A DNA stretch of 64,000 nt from Labilibaculum manganireducens (GTDB taxonomy: Bacteria > Bacteroidota > Bacteroidia > Bacteroidales > Marinifilaceae): contig NZ_MVDE01000017.1 in the NCBI RefSeq assembly GCF_002843385.1, positions 1-64,000 on the forward strand. The letters are read 5' to 3'. Under the pieces are notes generated by a model, which had not been told where the DNA came from, did no database searches, and was given only the letters and a program-made list of their open reading frames with translations. Of this stretch, positions 35,140 to 45,033 are shown in pieces (positions within the stretch are counted from its first letter, which is position 1; each line of letters begins with the position of its first letter). Position numbers and translations under genes: made by a program.

Positions 35140-36924
35140 TTGAATTTCATGATCGGAAACACGCGATGGCGCCGGTTTCTAATATGGAGACTACGTCACA
35201 TCAACAATCGGAGTTTTATTTTAATTCTGAGCGTACTTATCGGTATTGCTTCCGGAATGACTGCACTTGTATTGAAAACAGCAGTCTATCGCGGGCGTGA
35301 GTTTTTGCTGGAAGGAATCAATTGGAGTTATCAGAATTATTTGTTTTTTCTGTACCCGATGATTGGGGTTGGCCTTACTTTGGTATTCAGAAAATACATT
35401 CTTCGCGATCTCGCAAAACACAATCTCACATCACTATTACATGCAATATCAAAAAGAAATAGTATTGTTAAATTGCACAAAACCTATTCATCCGTTATTG
35501 GAGCCATTATCACTGCAGGATTTGGAGGTAGTATCGGTCTTGAGTCTCCAATCATTTCTTCGGGAGCGGCTATCGGATCGAATATGGGGCGTAATTTTCA
35601 TTTAAACTACAAAGAAATTACTTTGATGTTGGCTTGTGGTGCATCGGGAGCAATTGCAGCTATTTTTAATACTCCTATTGCAGCCATTGTATTTGCTTTG
35701 GAGGTATTATTAATCGATTTGTCGCGGTTTTCCTTAATCCCCTTACTAATGGCCTCGGTTAGCGGGGCAATAACAACAAAGCTTTTTTTTGATGAGGATA
35801 TATTGATTGAGTTTGCTATCATTCATCCTTTTGTGATACGGGATATTCCCTTTTTTATTTTACTGGGCATTCTCTCAGGACTTATTTCTGTTTACTTCAC
35901 CAAAACATTTCTTTGGATTGAAAAACGATTTGAACAATTTAAGTTTCTGAGACACAGAATGCTGATTGGAGGACTTTCTTTAGGAATACTCATATTTTAT
36001 TTTCCCGCTTTATATGGAGAAGGCTATAACACAGTAAAAGCATTGGTGGGTGGGAATCTTGCAGAGGTTTTTCGTTCAAGTTTATTTGAGGATTATACTG
36101 ATGTTTGGTATATGGTAGTTATTTTTATCGGAGCTTTGGTTTTTTTTAAAGTGATTGCAGCCTCAATTACTTTAGGTGCAGGTGGAATAGGCGGGATTTT
36201 TGCTCCTTCGGTGTTTACAGGAGCGATGCTGGGCTTTTTGTTTGTATTTGTATACAATCATTTCGAGTTGGGGGAGCCACTTTCAGAGAGTAATTTCACA
36301 TTGGTTGGTATGGCCAGTGTTCTTGGTGGCGTTTTACATGCGCCATTAACGGGAATCTTTTTGATAGCAGAAATAACGAGTGGATATGAGCTCATTGTTC
36401 CACTGATGTTGTCAACTACTATTTCTTTTATTACTGTAAAAAGTTTGCAAAAAGAGTCGATTATTACTGCACAGTTGGCTAAAAGAGGAGAGTTGATTAC
36501 TCACAATAAGGATTTGGCTGTTTTACGTTTTATGCAACTGTCAAAAGTGATTGAAACGGATTTAATAAGCATTTCGGAAGATGGGAATTTAGGTGATCTG
36601 GTGAAAGTGATATCCAAATCGAAGAGGAATATATTTCCAGTGCTTACCGAAGAAGGTTATTTAATCGGGATCATTTTGCTCGATGAAGTTCGTGAAATCA
36701 TGTTTAATGATGAATTGTATTCTACACCCATTAGTAGTTTAATGATTATGCCTCCGGCATCAATATCTCTTACCGATTCAATGGAAAATGTGTTGGCCAA
36801 ATTTAAGGAAACAGGAGCCTGGAATTTACCAGTTTTGGATCAGGGAAAATACGTAGGATTTGTTTCAAAATCCAAATTATTTTCTGCTTATCGGCAACAT
36901 TTGTTAGATATAACTGCCGATTAA
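35140..36924 (+). CDS. ClC-family chloride channel/transporter with CBS pair (paralogue 3 of 3)
   Basis: A 594-residue ClC-CBS protein. The gating-glutamate motif is GLESP (Pro kept, Gly to Ser). The GSGIP position reads KHNLT, so the serine and glycines that line the central anion site are not recognisable. GGIGGIFAPSVFTGA is intact. It is the most divergent of the three in the selectivity region. The CBS pair spans about 455-590. The three copies probably arose by tandem duplication and may differ in ion selectivity or gating. Confidence 0.9.
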   Translation: MNFMIGNTRWRRFLIWRLRHINNRSFILILSVLIGIASGMTALVLKTAVYRGREFLLEGINWSYQNYLFFLYPMIGVGLTLVFRKYILRDLAKHNLTSLLHAISKRNSIVKLHKTYSSVIGAIITAGFGGSIGLESPIISSGAAIGSNMGRNFHLNYKEITLMLACGASGAIAAIFNTPIAAIVFALEVLLIDLSRFSLIPLLMASVSGAITTKLFFDEDILIEFAIIHPFVIRDIPFFILLGILSGLISVYFTKTFLWIEKRFEQFKFLRHRMLIGGLSLGILIFYFPALYGEGYNTVKALVGGNLAEVFRSSLFEDYTDVWYMVVIFIGALVFFKVIAASITLGAGGIGGIFAPSVFTGAMLGFLFVFVYNHFELGEPLSESNFTLVGMASVLGGVLHAPLTGIFLIAEITSGYELIVPLMLSTTISFITVKSLQKESIITAQLAKRGELITHNKDLAVLRFMQLSKVIETDLISISEDGNLGDLVKVISKSKRNIFPVLTEEGYLIGIILLDEVREIMFNDELYSTPISSLMIMPPASISLTDSMENVLAKFKETGAWNLPVLDQGKYVGFVSKSKLFSAYRQHLLDITAD

Positions 36925-36961
36925 GCATTTTCTTGTAAAGGAACTATTCTTGCTGCAAGGA

Positions 36962-37552
36962 TTACAAATCGATAGATTTACTTTTATCGTTCCGATGCTT
37001 CCAATATATAGAATCTCTTTGTTGAAAATATCTTTTTTGCTTTTTCATAAAATCATTGTGCAATGAGTCAAGATTTCGATCCATCTTTTCATTGTGTCCC
37101 TTGGAAAAATACATGTGCTCTTCCATTATTTTCTCCATTTTTTGAAGAATATCATTGTGACTGGAATCACGGGAGAAAAAATCATTATTGAAGGATTGAG
37201 GATCGAAAAAATCATCATTAAAGAAATCTTCGTTGAAAAATGGATGGTGAAACTGGTTGTTTCCCGAACTGTCCTGATTAAGAAAATGCTCCAATTGTTC
37301 CTGCATCTTTTTTCTCATCTCATGGATGTCCGAAAAATTATGAAAGGCAGAGTCGGGAGTAATCTGTTGGCAGCTATCCGATGACCAAGTGTAAACATAG
37401 GTGGAATCATATCGAATCAGGTTTCCATCTTTATCAAATTCCTTATTTACTTTAATGTCCTCGTTGGGTTTTGTTTTTTTATTATTGTTTTGAGGAAACC
37501 CGGAAAGGGAAAACAGTAAGATCAAAACAAAAAATACATATTTAGTTCTCAT
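36962..37552 (-). CDS. Secreted low-complexity protein rich in F, N, D
   Basis: A 196-residue protein not recognised as a known family. It has a signal peptide (KYVFFVLILLFSLSGFPQ, cleavage near residue 20), a short region KEFDKDGNLIRYDSTYVYTW, and an Asn/Asp/Phe-rich segment (about 100-130) built from repeats of the form FFNEDFFNDDFF. The C-terminus is charged and His-containing (KMEKIMEEHMYFSKGH). It looks extracytoplasmic. Convergent with ClC paralogue 3 (37-nt gap). Confidence 0.65.
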   Translation of the reverse strand: MRTKYVFFVLILLFSLSGFPQNNNKKTKPNEDIKVNKEFDKDGNLIRYDSTYVYTWSSDSCQQITPDSAFHNFSDIHEMRKKMQEQLEHFLNQDSSGNNQFHHPFFNEDFFNDDFFDPQSFNNDFFSRDSSHNDILQKMEKIMEEHMYFSKGHNEKMDRNLDSLHNDFMKKQKRYFQQRDSIYWKHRNDKSKSIDL

Positions 37553-37637
37553 TTTAAGTAAAGTTTAGTTTCCAATATCACTGTAAATTTACAAAAAGAG
37601 TGATTTTATTCCGAGTTAAATAATTTTAAAAAGTATT

Positions 37638-37664
37638 AAAAAAGCCACTCGAAATGAGTGGCTT
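37638..37664 (-). terminator. Terminator after the tandem membrane-protein pair
   Basis: AAGCCACTC (37642-37650) pairs exactly with GAGTGGCTT (37656-37664). The minus strand runs into six T. It lies 25 nt after the stop of the 37689 gene. Confidence 0.85.
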
Positions 37665-37688
37665 GCATCTAATATCTTGTTGGTTTTG

Positions 37689-38195
37689 CTAGTCCATGTG
37701 TTTTAATTGCAATGCATAAAGGATGACAAACAAAGTAACTACCGCTCCTCCGATTAAGGAATTTGTCATTGAAGCATCAAAATCGATTAAAACCAAAGGG
37801 ACTAACACCCAAAAGTAATTTACAATGGTGTATAAGAAGAAACCATTCTTTTTCAATTTAAACATCATGAAAACGCCAAGTAAACTTAATAATGCAAAAA
37901 GACAATTTACACCAGTTATCAGACCCAGATTCTGAGACATTTTCTCTAGTACTACGATTCCATTTTCAGTGCTTTTGTAGAAAAAACCAGAATCCATTCC
38001 TGCCTGTTCTAATTGATCCATTGCGGTCGTTAATTTTTCCATTTGAGCAGGATAAGTGCTTTCAAATGTTGCATACTGATATACAGAATACAATAATCCA
38101 AATCCACCACTACCAATAAGTGATAGGATACAAAGAACGGTTAAGAAAGTTGGTCTTTTTTTAGGGGCTTCAATAGTTGTTACATTTTCTTCCAT
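37689..38195 (-). CDS. Small four-helix membrane protein, paralogue a
   Basis: A 168-residue protein with about four hydrophobic segments (about 18-36, 88-108, 115-135, 140-160) and a loop of about 50 residues after the first. The motif KRPTFLTVLCILSLIGSGGFGLL is shared with the upstream gene (QRPGLLTALCILTFIGSGFGVL), as is the end (ILYALQLKHMD against ALYAINLNKMN). Family not recognised; function unknown. Forms an operon with its paralogue, 34-nt gap. Confidence 0.75.
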   Translation of the reverse strand: MEENVTTIEAPKKRPTFLTVLCILSLIGSGGFGLLYSVYQYATFESTYPAQMEKLTTAMDQLEQAGMDSGFFYKSTENGIVVLEKMSQNLGLITGVNCLFALLSLLGVFMMFKLKKNGFFLYTIVNYFWVLVPLVLIDFDASMTNSLIGGAVVTLFVILYALQLKHMD

Positions 38196-38229
38196 AATAG
38201 TTTGGTTTTTTAGGGATAATAAATATTAA

Positions 38230-38712
38230 TTAATTCATTTTATTAAGGTTGATAGCATAAAGGGCAATAAATAGGATGGTGAATATACTTCCAAATAAGA
38301 TTCCAATATTAACAAATAAGTTAAATCCAATAAACACAGGAGCTACAAAGAGAAGCAACACTTGAGCTGCAGAATAAATATAAAACCCTGTCTTTTTTAA
38401 TTGAAACATTAGAATGGCACCTGTTAAGCTTGCTGCATACAATATGAATTGAGTCAGCGAAATTTCAAAAATATGTTGAAGTGCTTTTTGTCCCATTTCA
38501 AGCGCTTGTTCTACAAATTTTCGGGCATACTCATCATGAACATTGTCCAGTGCGTTATCAAAGAACTCAGGATCCAGCAGATTTTGGAGAGGAGACATAA
38601 TCATCCCAAGGATATTTTTTAAAACACCAAATCCACTTCCAATAAAGGTAAGAATGCACAAGGCAGTTAATAGTCCTGGTCTTTGTTTAGGGTTAATGTC
38701 TACGATTTCCAT
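38230..38712 (-). CDS. Small four-helix membrane protein, paralogue b
   Basis: Start chosen at ATG 38712 (MEIVDINPKQRPG, 160 aa), which aligns with the paralogue; the frame reaches 38739. Same layout: RPGLLTALCILTFIGSG as first helix, a soluble loop, then three helices and a short tail. Upstream gene of the pair. No recognised family. Confidence 0.72.
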   Translation of the reverse strand: MEIVDINPKQRPGLLTALCILTFIGSGFGVLKNILGMIMSPLQNLLDPEFFDNALDNVHDEYARKFVEQALEMGQKALQHIFEISLTQFILYAASLTGAILMFQLKKTGFYIYSAAQVLLLFVAPVFIGFNLFVNIGILFGSIFTILFIALYAINLNKMN

Positions 38713-39147
38713 GATGGTTTGGATTTGGGTTAATTGCAATGTTAAATTTACAATAAATGCCTTAAGTTGCGAAATGAAAATTTAGAATTTAGATTTTATG
38801 CGCTTATTGAAAGGTGAGTTGCGATTTTTACAAGATGATTATTGGTTTTTACAGCTTCATGAAGTTTTGTAAGAATGTAGTGAGATCTGGGATTTTAATT
38901 GATCAATTTTCTATATGCTTTATAAATATTCATTTAAGGATGAATTATGCAGGAAATAATTTTTTTAATATGCTGATTTGTCTAATTTTGAACCTGCACT
39001 TTCAGGAATCTGTAATTTTAATTTTTTTGTGGTGCATCATCTTTTCAAGGGGGAGTAAATACTTTATCGATAAGGAATTATATTCCTTCTAAACACTAAC
39101 AAATCATTAATTCATTTCGATTTATTTCGGAAAAAAGACAAACAACA
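38713..39147. other. Gene-free region before glyA
   Basis: A 435-bp very AT-rich divergent spacer. A 92-codon open frame (38814-39092) is Phe/Ile/Leu-rich without family character and is taken as chance. No strong promoter element or repeat was found. Confidence 0.5.
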
Positions 39148-40428
39148 ATGGAAAGAGATATTCAAATTTTCGACCTAATTGATCAGGAATACCTACGTCA
39201 AAAGAATGGTATTGAACTAATTGCTTCTGAGAACTTCGTGAGTCAGCAAGTAATGGACGCAATGGGCTCATGCCTGACAAATAAATATGCTGAAGGATAT
39301 CCAGGAAAGAGATATTATGGTGGTTGTCAGATAGTAGATCAAACTGAACAATTGGCTATTGACAGAGCATGTGAATTGTTCGGAGCAGAATATGCTAATG
39401 TGCAGCCACACTCTGGAGCACAGGCAAATGCAGCAGTATTTTATGCATGTATGCAACCAGGAGATACATTCCTGGGATTGGATTTGTCACATGGAGGTCA
39501 CTTATCACACGGTTCTCCGGTAAATCTTTCCGGTACTTTGTATAATCCCGTTGCTTATCATGTAAAAGAGGAAACAGGTACAGTAGATTACGATGAGTTA
39601 GAGCAGTTGGCTTTGGAGCACAAACCAAAAATGATTGTTGCCGGAGCATCAGCTTACTCCCGCGATTGGGATTTTGTTCGTTTGCGTGAAATTGCAGATA
39701 AAGTAGGTTGTTTGCTTATGGCGGATATCGCTCACCCTGCAGGATTAATTGCAAAAGGATTACTAAGCAATCCAGTTCCTTACTGTCATATTGTGACTAC
39801 AACAACTCATAAAACTCTTCGCGGACCACGTGGAGGATTGATTTTGATGGGAAAAGATTTTGAGAATCCTTGGGGACAAACAACTCCAAAAGGGGAAGTG
39901 AAAATGATGTCTCAGGTATTAAATTTTGCTGTATTCCCAGGACAACAAGGCGGACCTCTTGAGCATGTTATTGCTGCTAAAGCGGTTGCTTTTGGGGAGG
40001 CTTTAACCGATTCATATAAAGAGTACGCTGTTCAAATGCAGAAAAATGCAAAGGTAATGGCAGCAGAATTTATGAAATTAGGATATAAAGTTATTTCCGG
40101 TGGAACAGATAACCACTCAATGTTGGTTGATCTTCGTTCTAAATTCCCTGAAATTTCGGGTAAAAAAGTGGAAAATGTATTGGTGCAGGCTGATATTACA
40201 ATTAATAAAAATATGGTTCCATTTGATACTCGTTCTCCATTTGCAACATCTGGTTTGCGTGTTGGAACTCCTGCAATTACAACCCGTGGTTTAAAAGAGG
40301 AGCACATGCCAATTATCGTTCAAATGATTGATGAGGTAATTAGTAACATCGAAAGTGAAGAGGTTATTGCTTCTGTTCGCGAGCGCGTAAACGAAATGAT
40401 GTGTGAGCGACCAATGTTTGCTTGGTAG
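39148..40428 (+). CDS. glyA: Serine hydroxymethyltransferase GlyA
   Basis: PLP enzyme (426 aa) that converts serine and tetrahydrofolate to glycine and 5,10-methylene-THF. Signatures include [54 protein letters not shown] and the PLP-lysine region [17 protein letters not shown]. Single gene with a strong terminator. Confidence 0.97.
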   Translation: MERDIQIFDLIDQEYLRQKNGIELIASENFVSQQVMDAMGSCLTNKYAEGYPGKRYYGGCQIVDQTEQLAIDRACELFGAEYANVQPHSGAQANAAVFYACMQPGDTFLGLDLSHGGHLSHGSPVNLSGTLYNPVAYHVKEETGTVDYDELEQLALEHKPKMIVAGASAYSRDWDFVRLREIADKVGCLLMADIAHPAGLIAKGLLSNPVPYCHIVTTTTHKTLRGPRGGLILMGKDFENPWGQTTPKGEVKMMSQVLNFAVFPGQQGGPLEHVIAAKAVAFGEALTDSYKEYAVQMQKNAKVMAAEFMKLGYKVISGGTDNHSMLVDLRSKFPEISGKKVENVLVQADITINKNMVPFDTRSPFATSGLRVGTPAITTRGLKEEHMPIIVQMIDEVISNIESEEVIASVRERVNEMMCERPMFAW

Positions 40429-40450
40429 GCTTATTTCACAAATATAGTAG

Positions 40451-40481
40451 AAGAGGAGAATTTGATTCTCCTCTTTTTTTT
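40451..40481 (+). terminator. Terminator after glyA
   Basis: AAGAGGAGAAT pairs with ATTCTCCTCTT around a TTG loop and is followed by a T run. Confidence 0.9.
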
Positions 40482-40632
40482 GTTCAATATTCTGAGAAAT
40501 GCTTCGCAATTATTGGTTTTATATTTATGAATAATATGTATAATCCAATTAATTTCTAAAAGGTATTTTGTTTTTTAACATGTTTTGTTTCAATTTTTAT
40601 TTTTAGTTTAAACGCCTAAAAAAGATGAAATT

Positions 40633-41403
40633 ATGGAGTGGTATTATTATATTTTAATTGTAATTGTCGGCGTTTTTTGTGGGTTTCTAAATACGCTTGC
40701 GGGTAGTGGATCAATTATTAGCCTGGCTATGTTGATGTTTATGGGACTTCCCGCAAATGTCGCCAACGGCACTAATAGAATTGCCATTTTAATGCAGAAT
40801 ATTGTTGGGGTCAGCAGTTTTAAAAAGCAAAAAGTATTTTCTTTTAAAGAAGGGATTTGGCTGGCACTTCCAGCCATTGTCGGATCGGTAATTGGAGCAG
40901 GCCTGGCTGTTGAAATCAATGAGGATATGATGCAGAAAACCATTGGAGGTTTACTTATTTTCCTCTTTTTTATTGTGCTTTACAAACCGGATGCGTGGGT
41001 GAAAGGACAAGCTGGTTTAATTCGATCTAAGCCGAGTATCATACAAATTGTAATTTTCTTTTTTATAGGATTGTATGGTGGATTTATACAAGCCGGGGTT
41101 GGATTTTTTCTTCTTTCAGGATTGGTGTTGGGAGCAGGTTTTGATCTTGTTAAGGCAAATGCAATTAAGGTATTTATTGTTTTACTTTATACTCCATTTG
41201 CTTTGGGCGTTTTTGTTATGAACGGACAAGTTGACTACAAAATTGGTTTTATTCTTGCTGCAGGAAATATGATCGGCGCTTATATTGCGGCTAATTTTGC
41301 TGTTAGTTTAGGAGCTAAATTTGTCCGTTACATTCTTTTAGCGGTAATTATTTTCGCCTCTCTCAAGTTTCTTGGAGTTTATGAAATGCTTGGATTGATA
41401 TAA
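40633..41403 (+). CDS. TSUP (TauE/SafE) family membrane transporter
   Basis: A 256-residue protein with about eight membrane helices. It has the family's N-terminal GVFCGFLNTLAGSGSIISLAML and the repeated half FFFIGLYGGFIQAGVGFFLLSGLV. TSUP proteins export sulfite, sulfoacetate or related anions; the substrate is open. The stop codon lies one base from the stop of the convergent TonB-like gene. Confidence 0.88.
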   Translation: MEWYYYILIVIVGVFCGFLNTLAGSGSIISLAMLMFMGLPANVANGTNRIAILMQNIVGVSSFKKQKVFSFKEGIWLALPAIVGSVIGAGLAVEINEDMMQKTIGGLLIFLFFIVLYKPDAWVKGQAGLIRSKPSIIQIVIFFFIGLYGGFIQAGVGFFLLSGLVLGAGFDLVKANAIKVFIVLLYTPFALGVFVMNGQVDYKIGFILAAGNMIGAYIAANFAVSLGAKFVRYILLAVIIFASLKFLGVYEMLGLI

Positions 41404-41404
41404 A

Positions 41405-42352
41405 TCAATCCAATTGAAAATGATAAGTGATTGATCCCTGTTGAAATGCAGAAGCTTTTGGGTCAGAATTGAAAACGGCTTTCATTGCGGCCTTTCTGGC
41501 CACTTCGAACAGGGTAGAGTTACTGGTTGTAGAACCTGGCATTCCAGGTCTTGCATTAACGACTTTACCATTTCTGTCAACAGTTATTTCAACTACCACT
41601 TTTCCGCTTTCTTGCAGGTTGTATTGTGGCTTAGGGATGGACATTGAGTTTCGGCCTTTTAAATCGTACGAAACTCCTTTATTTCCTAATCCGGAACCAC
41701 TGTAATTATCGGAGTCTGGAGATCCGTTAGGATCACCTTGATTACCCGATGGAAATGTTTTGCCCTGCGATGAATTTGAGGAAGTTCCCTGACCAAAAAC
41801 GTTTTTTGCCTTGTTGTTGATGTTGGCAATTTTTTCCTGTCTTTCCGCTTCTTCTTTTTTAAGTTTCTCTATTTCAGCCAAACGTTGTTTTTCAGCCTCG
41901 GCTTCCTGTTGTTGTTTAATCTCTTCCAGCCGTTTCTTTTCGGTTTCGATTTTTTTCAGTCGATCTTGTTCTGCTTTTATTTTTTTATTTTTTTCAACTT
42001 CAGCCTTTTTTTTCGCAATTTCCTTTGCCGAAGGAACAGAAGGAGCTTCTTCGCTGTCTTGAGTAAGAATTTTTTCGTTGGCTGAACTTGTTGATTTTTC
42101 CGGTTTCGATTGAGAAACTTGTGGTTTTGTTGCAGGTTTCGAAACAGCAGTAATAGCTTGAGTTGACTGAGAAGGAGCCGGATCTTTTTTTCCCAGTCCC
42201 TGATTCGTATTCCCAAAATTCACCAAAATACCTTCTTCTTCTGGCAGAGGAAGTGGCGTATGAAAGCCTAGATAAAATAGTATAGCAAGCAATCCAATGT
42301 GGAAAATTATAGTTCCAACTAATCCAATTCGTTTCCCCTTAGAATTACTCAT
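41405..42352 (-). CDS. TonB-family energy transducer
   Basis: A 315-residue protein with an N-terminal membrane anchor (about 8-30), a periplasmic Lys/Glu/Gln-rich coiled coil (about 105-175), a Ser/Gly/Asn-rich linker and a C-terminal TonB-like domain (PKPQYNLQESGKVVVEITVDRNGKVVNARPG). The long coiled coil also recalls TolA. It is the last gene of the ExbB-ExbD-TonB operon and would transmit proton-motive force to the outer membrane. Confidence 0.88.
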   Translation of the reverse strand: MSNSKGKRIGLVGTIIFHIGLLAILFYLGFHTPLPLPEEEGILVNFGNTNQGLGKKDPAPSQSTQAITAVSKPATKPQVSQSKPEKSTSSANEKILTQDSEEAPSVPSAKEIAKKKAEVEKNKKIKAEQDRLKKIETEKKRLEEIKQQQEAEAEKQRLAEIEKLKKEEAERQEKIANINNKAKNVFGQGTSSNSSQGKTFPSGNQGDPNGSPDSDNYSGSGLGNKGVSYDLKGRNSMSIPKPQYNLQESGKVVVEITVDRNGKVVNARPGMPGSTTSNSTLFEVARKAAMKAVFNSDPKASAFQQGSITYHFQLD

Positions 42353-42361
42353 CTGATAAAA

Positions 42362-42754
42362 TTATTTAGCTCTTGTTGCCAATATTAACTTGTACTTGTT
42401 GTTTTTCGCGATATTCATTACCCGAACAACTTGTTCCATAGGTACAGATTTGTCAACGTGCAGAGATATGGTTGGATCTTCTTCTCTGCCCAAACGTTTT
42501 TGTAGACGATTTTCAAGCTGTGAAAATGGAATAGGAGTGGTTTCAATAAAAAAATTAAACTCCTTATCGATAGAAACTGTAGTTATTGGTTTTGCCGAAG
42601 TTTGATTCTTACTTTGCGGCAAGAGTAATTTTAGTGCGTTTGGTGCGATAAGGGTTGATGTTACCATAAAGAATATAAGCAGCAAGAACACAATATCTGT
42701 CATTGATGACATACTAAAATTAGGATTTACCTTGTTTCTGGTTTTTAATGCCAT
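42362..42754 (-). CDS. ExbD/TolR family biopolymer transport protein
   Basis: A 130-residue protein with one N-terminal membrane helix holding the conserved aspartate D20 (SSMTDIVFLLLIFFMVTST), followed by a periplasmic domain. It partners with the ExbB/TolQ protein upstream (7-nt gap) and the TonB-like protein downstream (9-nt gap). Confidence 0.93.
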   Translation of the reverse strand: MALKTRNKVNPNFSMSSMTDIVFLLLIFFMVTSTLIAPNALKLLLPQSKNQTSAKPITTVSIDKEFNFFIETTPIPFSQLENRLQKRLGREEDPTISLHVDKSVPMEQVVRVMNIAKNNKYKLILATRAK

Positions 42755-42761
42755 GAGCTAA

Positions 42762-43472
42762 TTACTTAATTGGTTCGTTCAATAAATCCATAAATTCGGT
42801 AGTGGTTGCCTCCATAGTGAAAATGACTTTTTCAACCTTTGCCACCAAAATATTATAAGCAAAATAAGCAATTATCCCTACAATAAGACCAGCAACCGTT
42901 GTTACCATTGCAGTATAAATACCGTGTGACAGAAGGGATACATCAATATTATTGCCAGCAGTGGACATATCGTAAAAAGCCTGAATCATACCCATTACTG
43001 TTCCAAGGAATCCAATCATAGGAGCTGCGCCGGCAACAGTAGCAAGAGTAGGCAGGTTTTTTTCAAGTTTAGAAACCTCAAGATTGCCGATGTTTTCAAT
43101 GGCAGCATTAACATCATTTAGTGGTCGTCCAATTCGCTTAATTCCTTTCGAAATCATTTTTGACACAGGAGTGTCATTCGACTCACAAAGAGCTAATGCC
43201 GAATCCATTTTTCCTTCATGAATGTAATCTCTGATTCTGTTCATGAAATTTGAATCTACTTTTGTTGCTTTTCGTATGGCATAGAATCTCTCAAAAAAAA
43301 TGTACATCGCAATACCCGAAAGTACTATGATTGGAACCATAATCCATCCTCCTTTAAAGGCCAGATCGATAAAATTAAGAGAAATTTCGGTGGCTTCCGT
43401 TCCTTGTCCTTCAAGTAAGGCTTCATTTTGTGCCGCAGTTTGAATCCCAGCTAAAATCAAAAGATAATTCAT
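42762..43472 (-). CDS. MotA/TolQ/ExbB proton channel family protein
   Basis: A 236-residue inner-membrane protein (start ATG 43472, MNYLLILAG; the frame reaches 43487). A first helix follows a short periplasmic N-terminus (WIMVPIIVLSGIAMYIFFERF), then a cytoplasmic loop and the conserved helices GAAPMIGFLGTVMGMIQAF and HGIYTAMVTTVAGLIVGIIAYFAYN that form the proton channel with ExbD. ExbB or TolQ cannot be separated by sequence here. Confidence 0.93.
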   Translation of the reverse strand: MNYLLILAGIQTAAQNEALLEGQGTEATEISLNFIDLAFKGGWIMVPIIVLSGIAMYIFFERFYAIRKATKVDSNFMNRIRDYIHEGKMDSALALCESNDTPVSKMISKGIKRIGRPLNDVNAAIENIGNLEVSKLEKNLPTLATVAGAAPMIGFLGTVMGMIQAFYDMSTAGNNIDVSLLSHGIYTAMVTTVAGLIVGIIAYFAYNILVAKVEKVIFTMEATTTEFMDLLNEPIK

Positions 43473-43503
43473 ATTTACTATTTTCAAGTTAAATCTAACA
43501 CAT

Positions 43504-43539
43504 AAAAAAACGAGATATAATACAGAATATTATATCTCG
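43504..43539 (-). terminator. Terminator of nhaD
   Basis: CGAGATATAATA (43511-43522) pairs exactly with TATTATATCTCG (43528-43539). The minus strand continues into seven T. It separates nhaD from the ExbB operon. Confidence 0.92.
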
Positions 43540-43593
43540 CTAAATTAATATTATTGTTTTTGATTCTCGATACAAAAACAGGAAATTCTAATT

Positions 43594-44982
43594 TTAATGC
43601 AATAAGACTGCTTCGAGGTAGTAAACCCCGGCACCAGCAAGGTATCCGGCTAAAGCCAGAAGTGAAATCTTTTTCAAATACCAGATAAAATCGATTTTTT
43701 CCATTCCCATAGCTGCAACACCGGCAGCAGATCCAATAATCAAGATACTTCCTCCTGTACCAGCACAATAAGCTAAAAATTCCCAGAATAAACCATCCTG
43801 AACAAAGTTGGATAGATATCCTACGGCTCCTGCACCTTCAATAGAATACATTCCCATTGCTCCTGCTACCAATGGCACATTATCCACAACAGATGAGAGT
43901 ATTCCAATAATTAGGTTGATGATGTAAATGTTATGAATGTTTTCATCCATATATCTGGCAAGAATATCTAAATGCCCTGCGGATTGTAAACTTGATACGG
44001 CTGACAATATACCTAAAAAGAAAAATACAGTAGGTACATCAACTTTTTTAAGAACCCCAATAACAGTTAGTTTTCTCTTATCTTCATGAGTCTTGTTTTT
44101 ATGCATAATTTCAGTAACCACCCACATTGTACCTAATCCAAATAACATTCCAAGGTAGGGAGGTAAATGGGTTATGGTTTTAAATACAGGAACAAATAGT
44201 AAGGCTGACACACCCAGACAGAGAATGAAAACTCTTTCCTTATGTGTAGTGTATTCTTTTTCATCCCCATTTACATCAGTAGGACGCTTAATGATTCCTT
44301 TCATTGAGAAGGAAACGATGATTAGTGGTACAATCATTGTGAACAAAGAGGGAAGAAATACTCCGGTGACGATTTTAAGAGTTGTTACCTGTCCTCCAAT
44401 CCAAAGCATAATTGTTGTAACATCACCGATGGGAGACCAAGCACCTCCTGCATTTGCGGCAAGTACAACCATTGATGCAAAAAACCAACGGTTTTCTTTG
44501 GCCGAAATTAATTTACGGATAAGGGCAACCATCACAATCGTTGTAGTTAAATTATCCAAAGCTGCAGACATGAAGAAGGTTAAAAAACTTAGTACCCAAA
44601 GTAGTTTAACTCTATTCGTGGTTTTTATTTTATCAGTAATGATTTTAAATCCTTGATGCTGATCTATGATTTCAACAATTGTCATTGCTCCTAAAAGGAA
44701 GAAGAGAATGGCTGATATTTCAGATAAATGATGAAGAACCTCATGATGCACAATAAAGTCAAGCATTCCTTCATGAGAATCAGCACTCGGGTTTATTGCA
44801 ACGTATTCATTCCAGGCTCTGCTAACGCCGGTTGAAAGAATATCTACTCCTCCAAATACGTAAAGAACCCAGGTTATAACTCCGATTAATAGAGCAGAAG
44901 CTGCTTTGTCAATTTTTAGGGGATGTTCCAGAGCGATAGCTGTATATCCGAGAACAAAAACCACAACCATTAGTGTAAACAT
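43594..44982 (-). CDS. nhaD: Na+/H+ antiporter NhaD
   Basis: A 462-residue inner-membrane protein of the ion-transporter (IT) superfamily with about 12 helices. Typical NhaD segments are FFMSAALDNLTTTIVMVALIRKLI and AANAGGAWSPIGDVTTIMLWIGGQV, and near the C-terminus SSVVDNVPLVAGAMGMY. It exports Na+ or Li+ in exchange for protons, in line with a marine or saline habitat. Confidence 0.93.
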   Translation of the reverse strand: MFTLMVVVFVLGYTAIALEHPLKIDKAASALLIGVITWVLYVFGGVDILSTGVSRAWNEYVAINPSADSHEGMLDFIVHHEVLHHLSEISAILFFLLGAMTIVEIIDQHQGFKIITDKIKTTNRVKLLWVLSFLTFFMSAALDNLTTTIVMVALIRKLISAKENRWFFASMVVLAANAGGAWSPIGDVTTIMLWIGGQVTTLKIVTGVFLPSLFTMIVPLIIVSFSMKGIIKRPTDVNGDEKEYTTHKERVFILCLGVSALLFVPVFKTITHLPPYLGMLFGLGTMWVVTEIMHKNKTHEDKRKLTVIGVLKKVDVPTVFFFLGILSAVSSLQSAGHLDILARYMDENIHNIYIINLIIGILSSVVDNVPLVAGAMGMYSIEGAGAVGYLSNFVQDGLFWEFLAYCAGTGGSILIIGSAAGVAAMGMEKIDFIWYLKKISLLALAGYLAGAGVYYLEAVLLH

Positions 44983-45033
44983 AGTAATAGATTATTTTTG
45001 AATGAATTAATTTTTACTAGATAAGATGCTAAT

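Noticed and set aside
38814-39092. 92-codon open frame before glyA
   Set aside because: Composition is that of translated AT-rich spacer, with no family motif and no start context.
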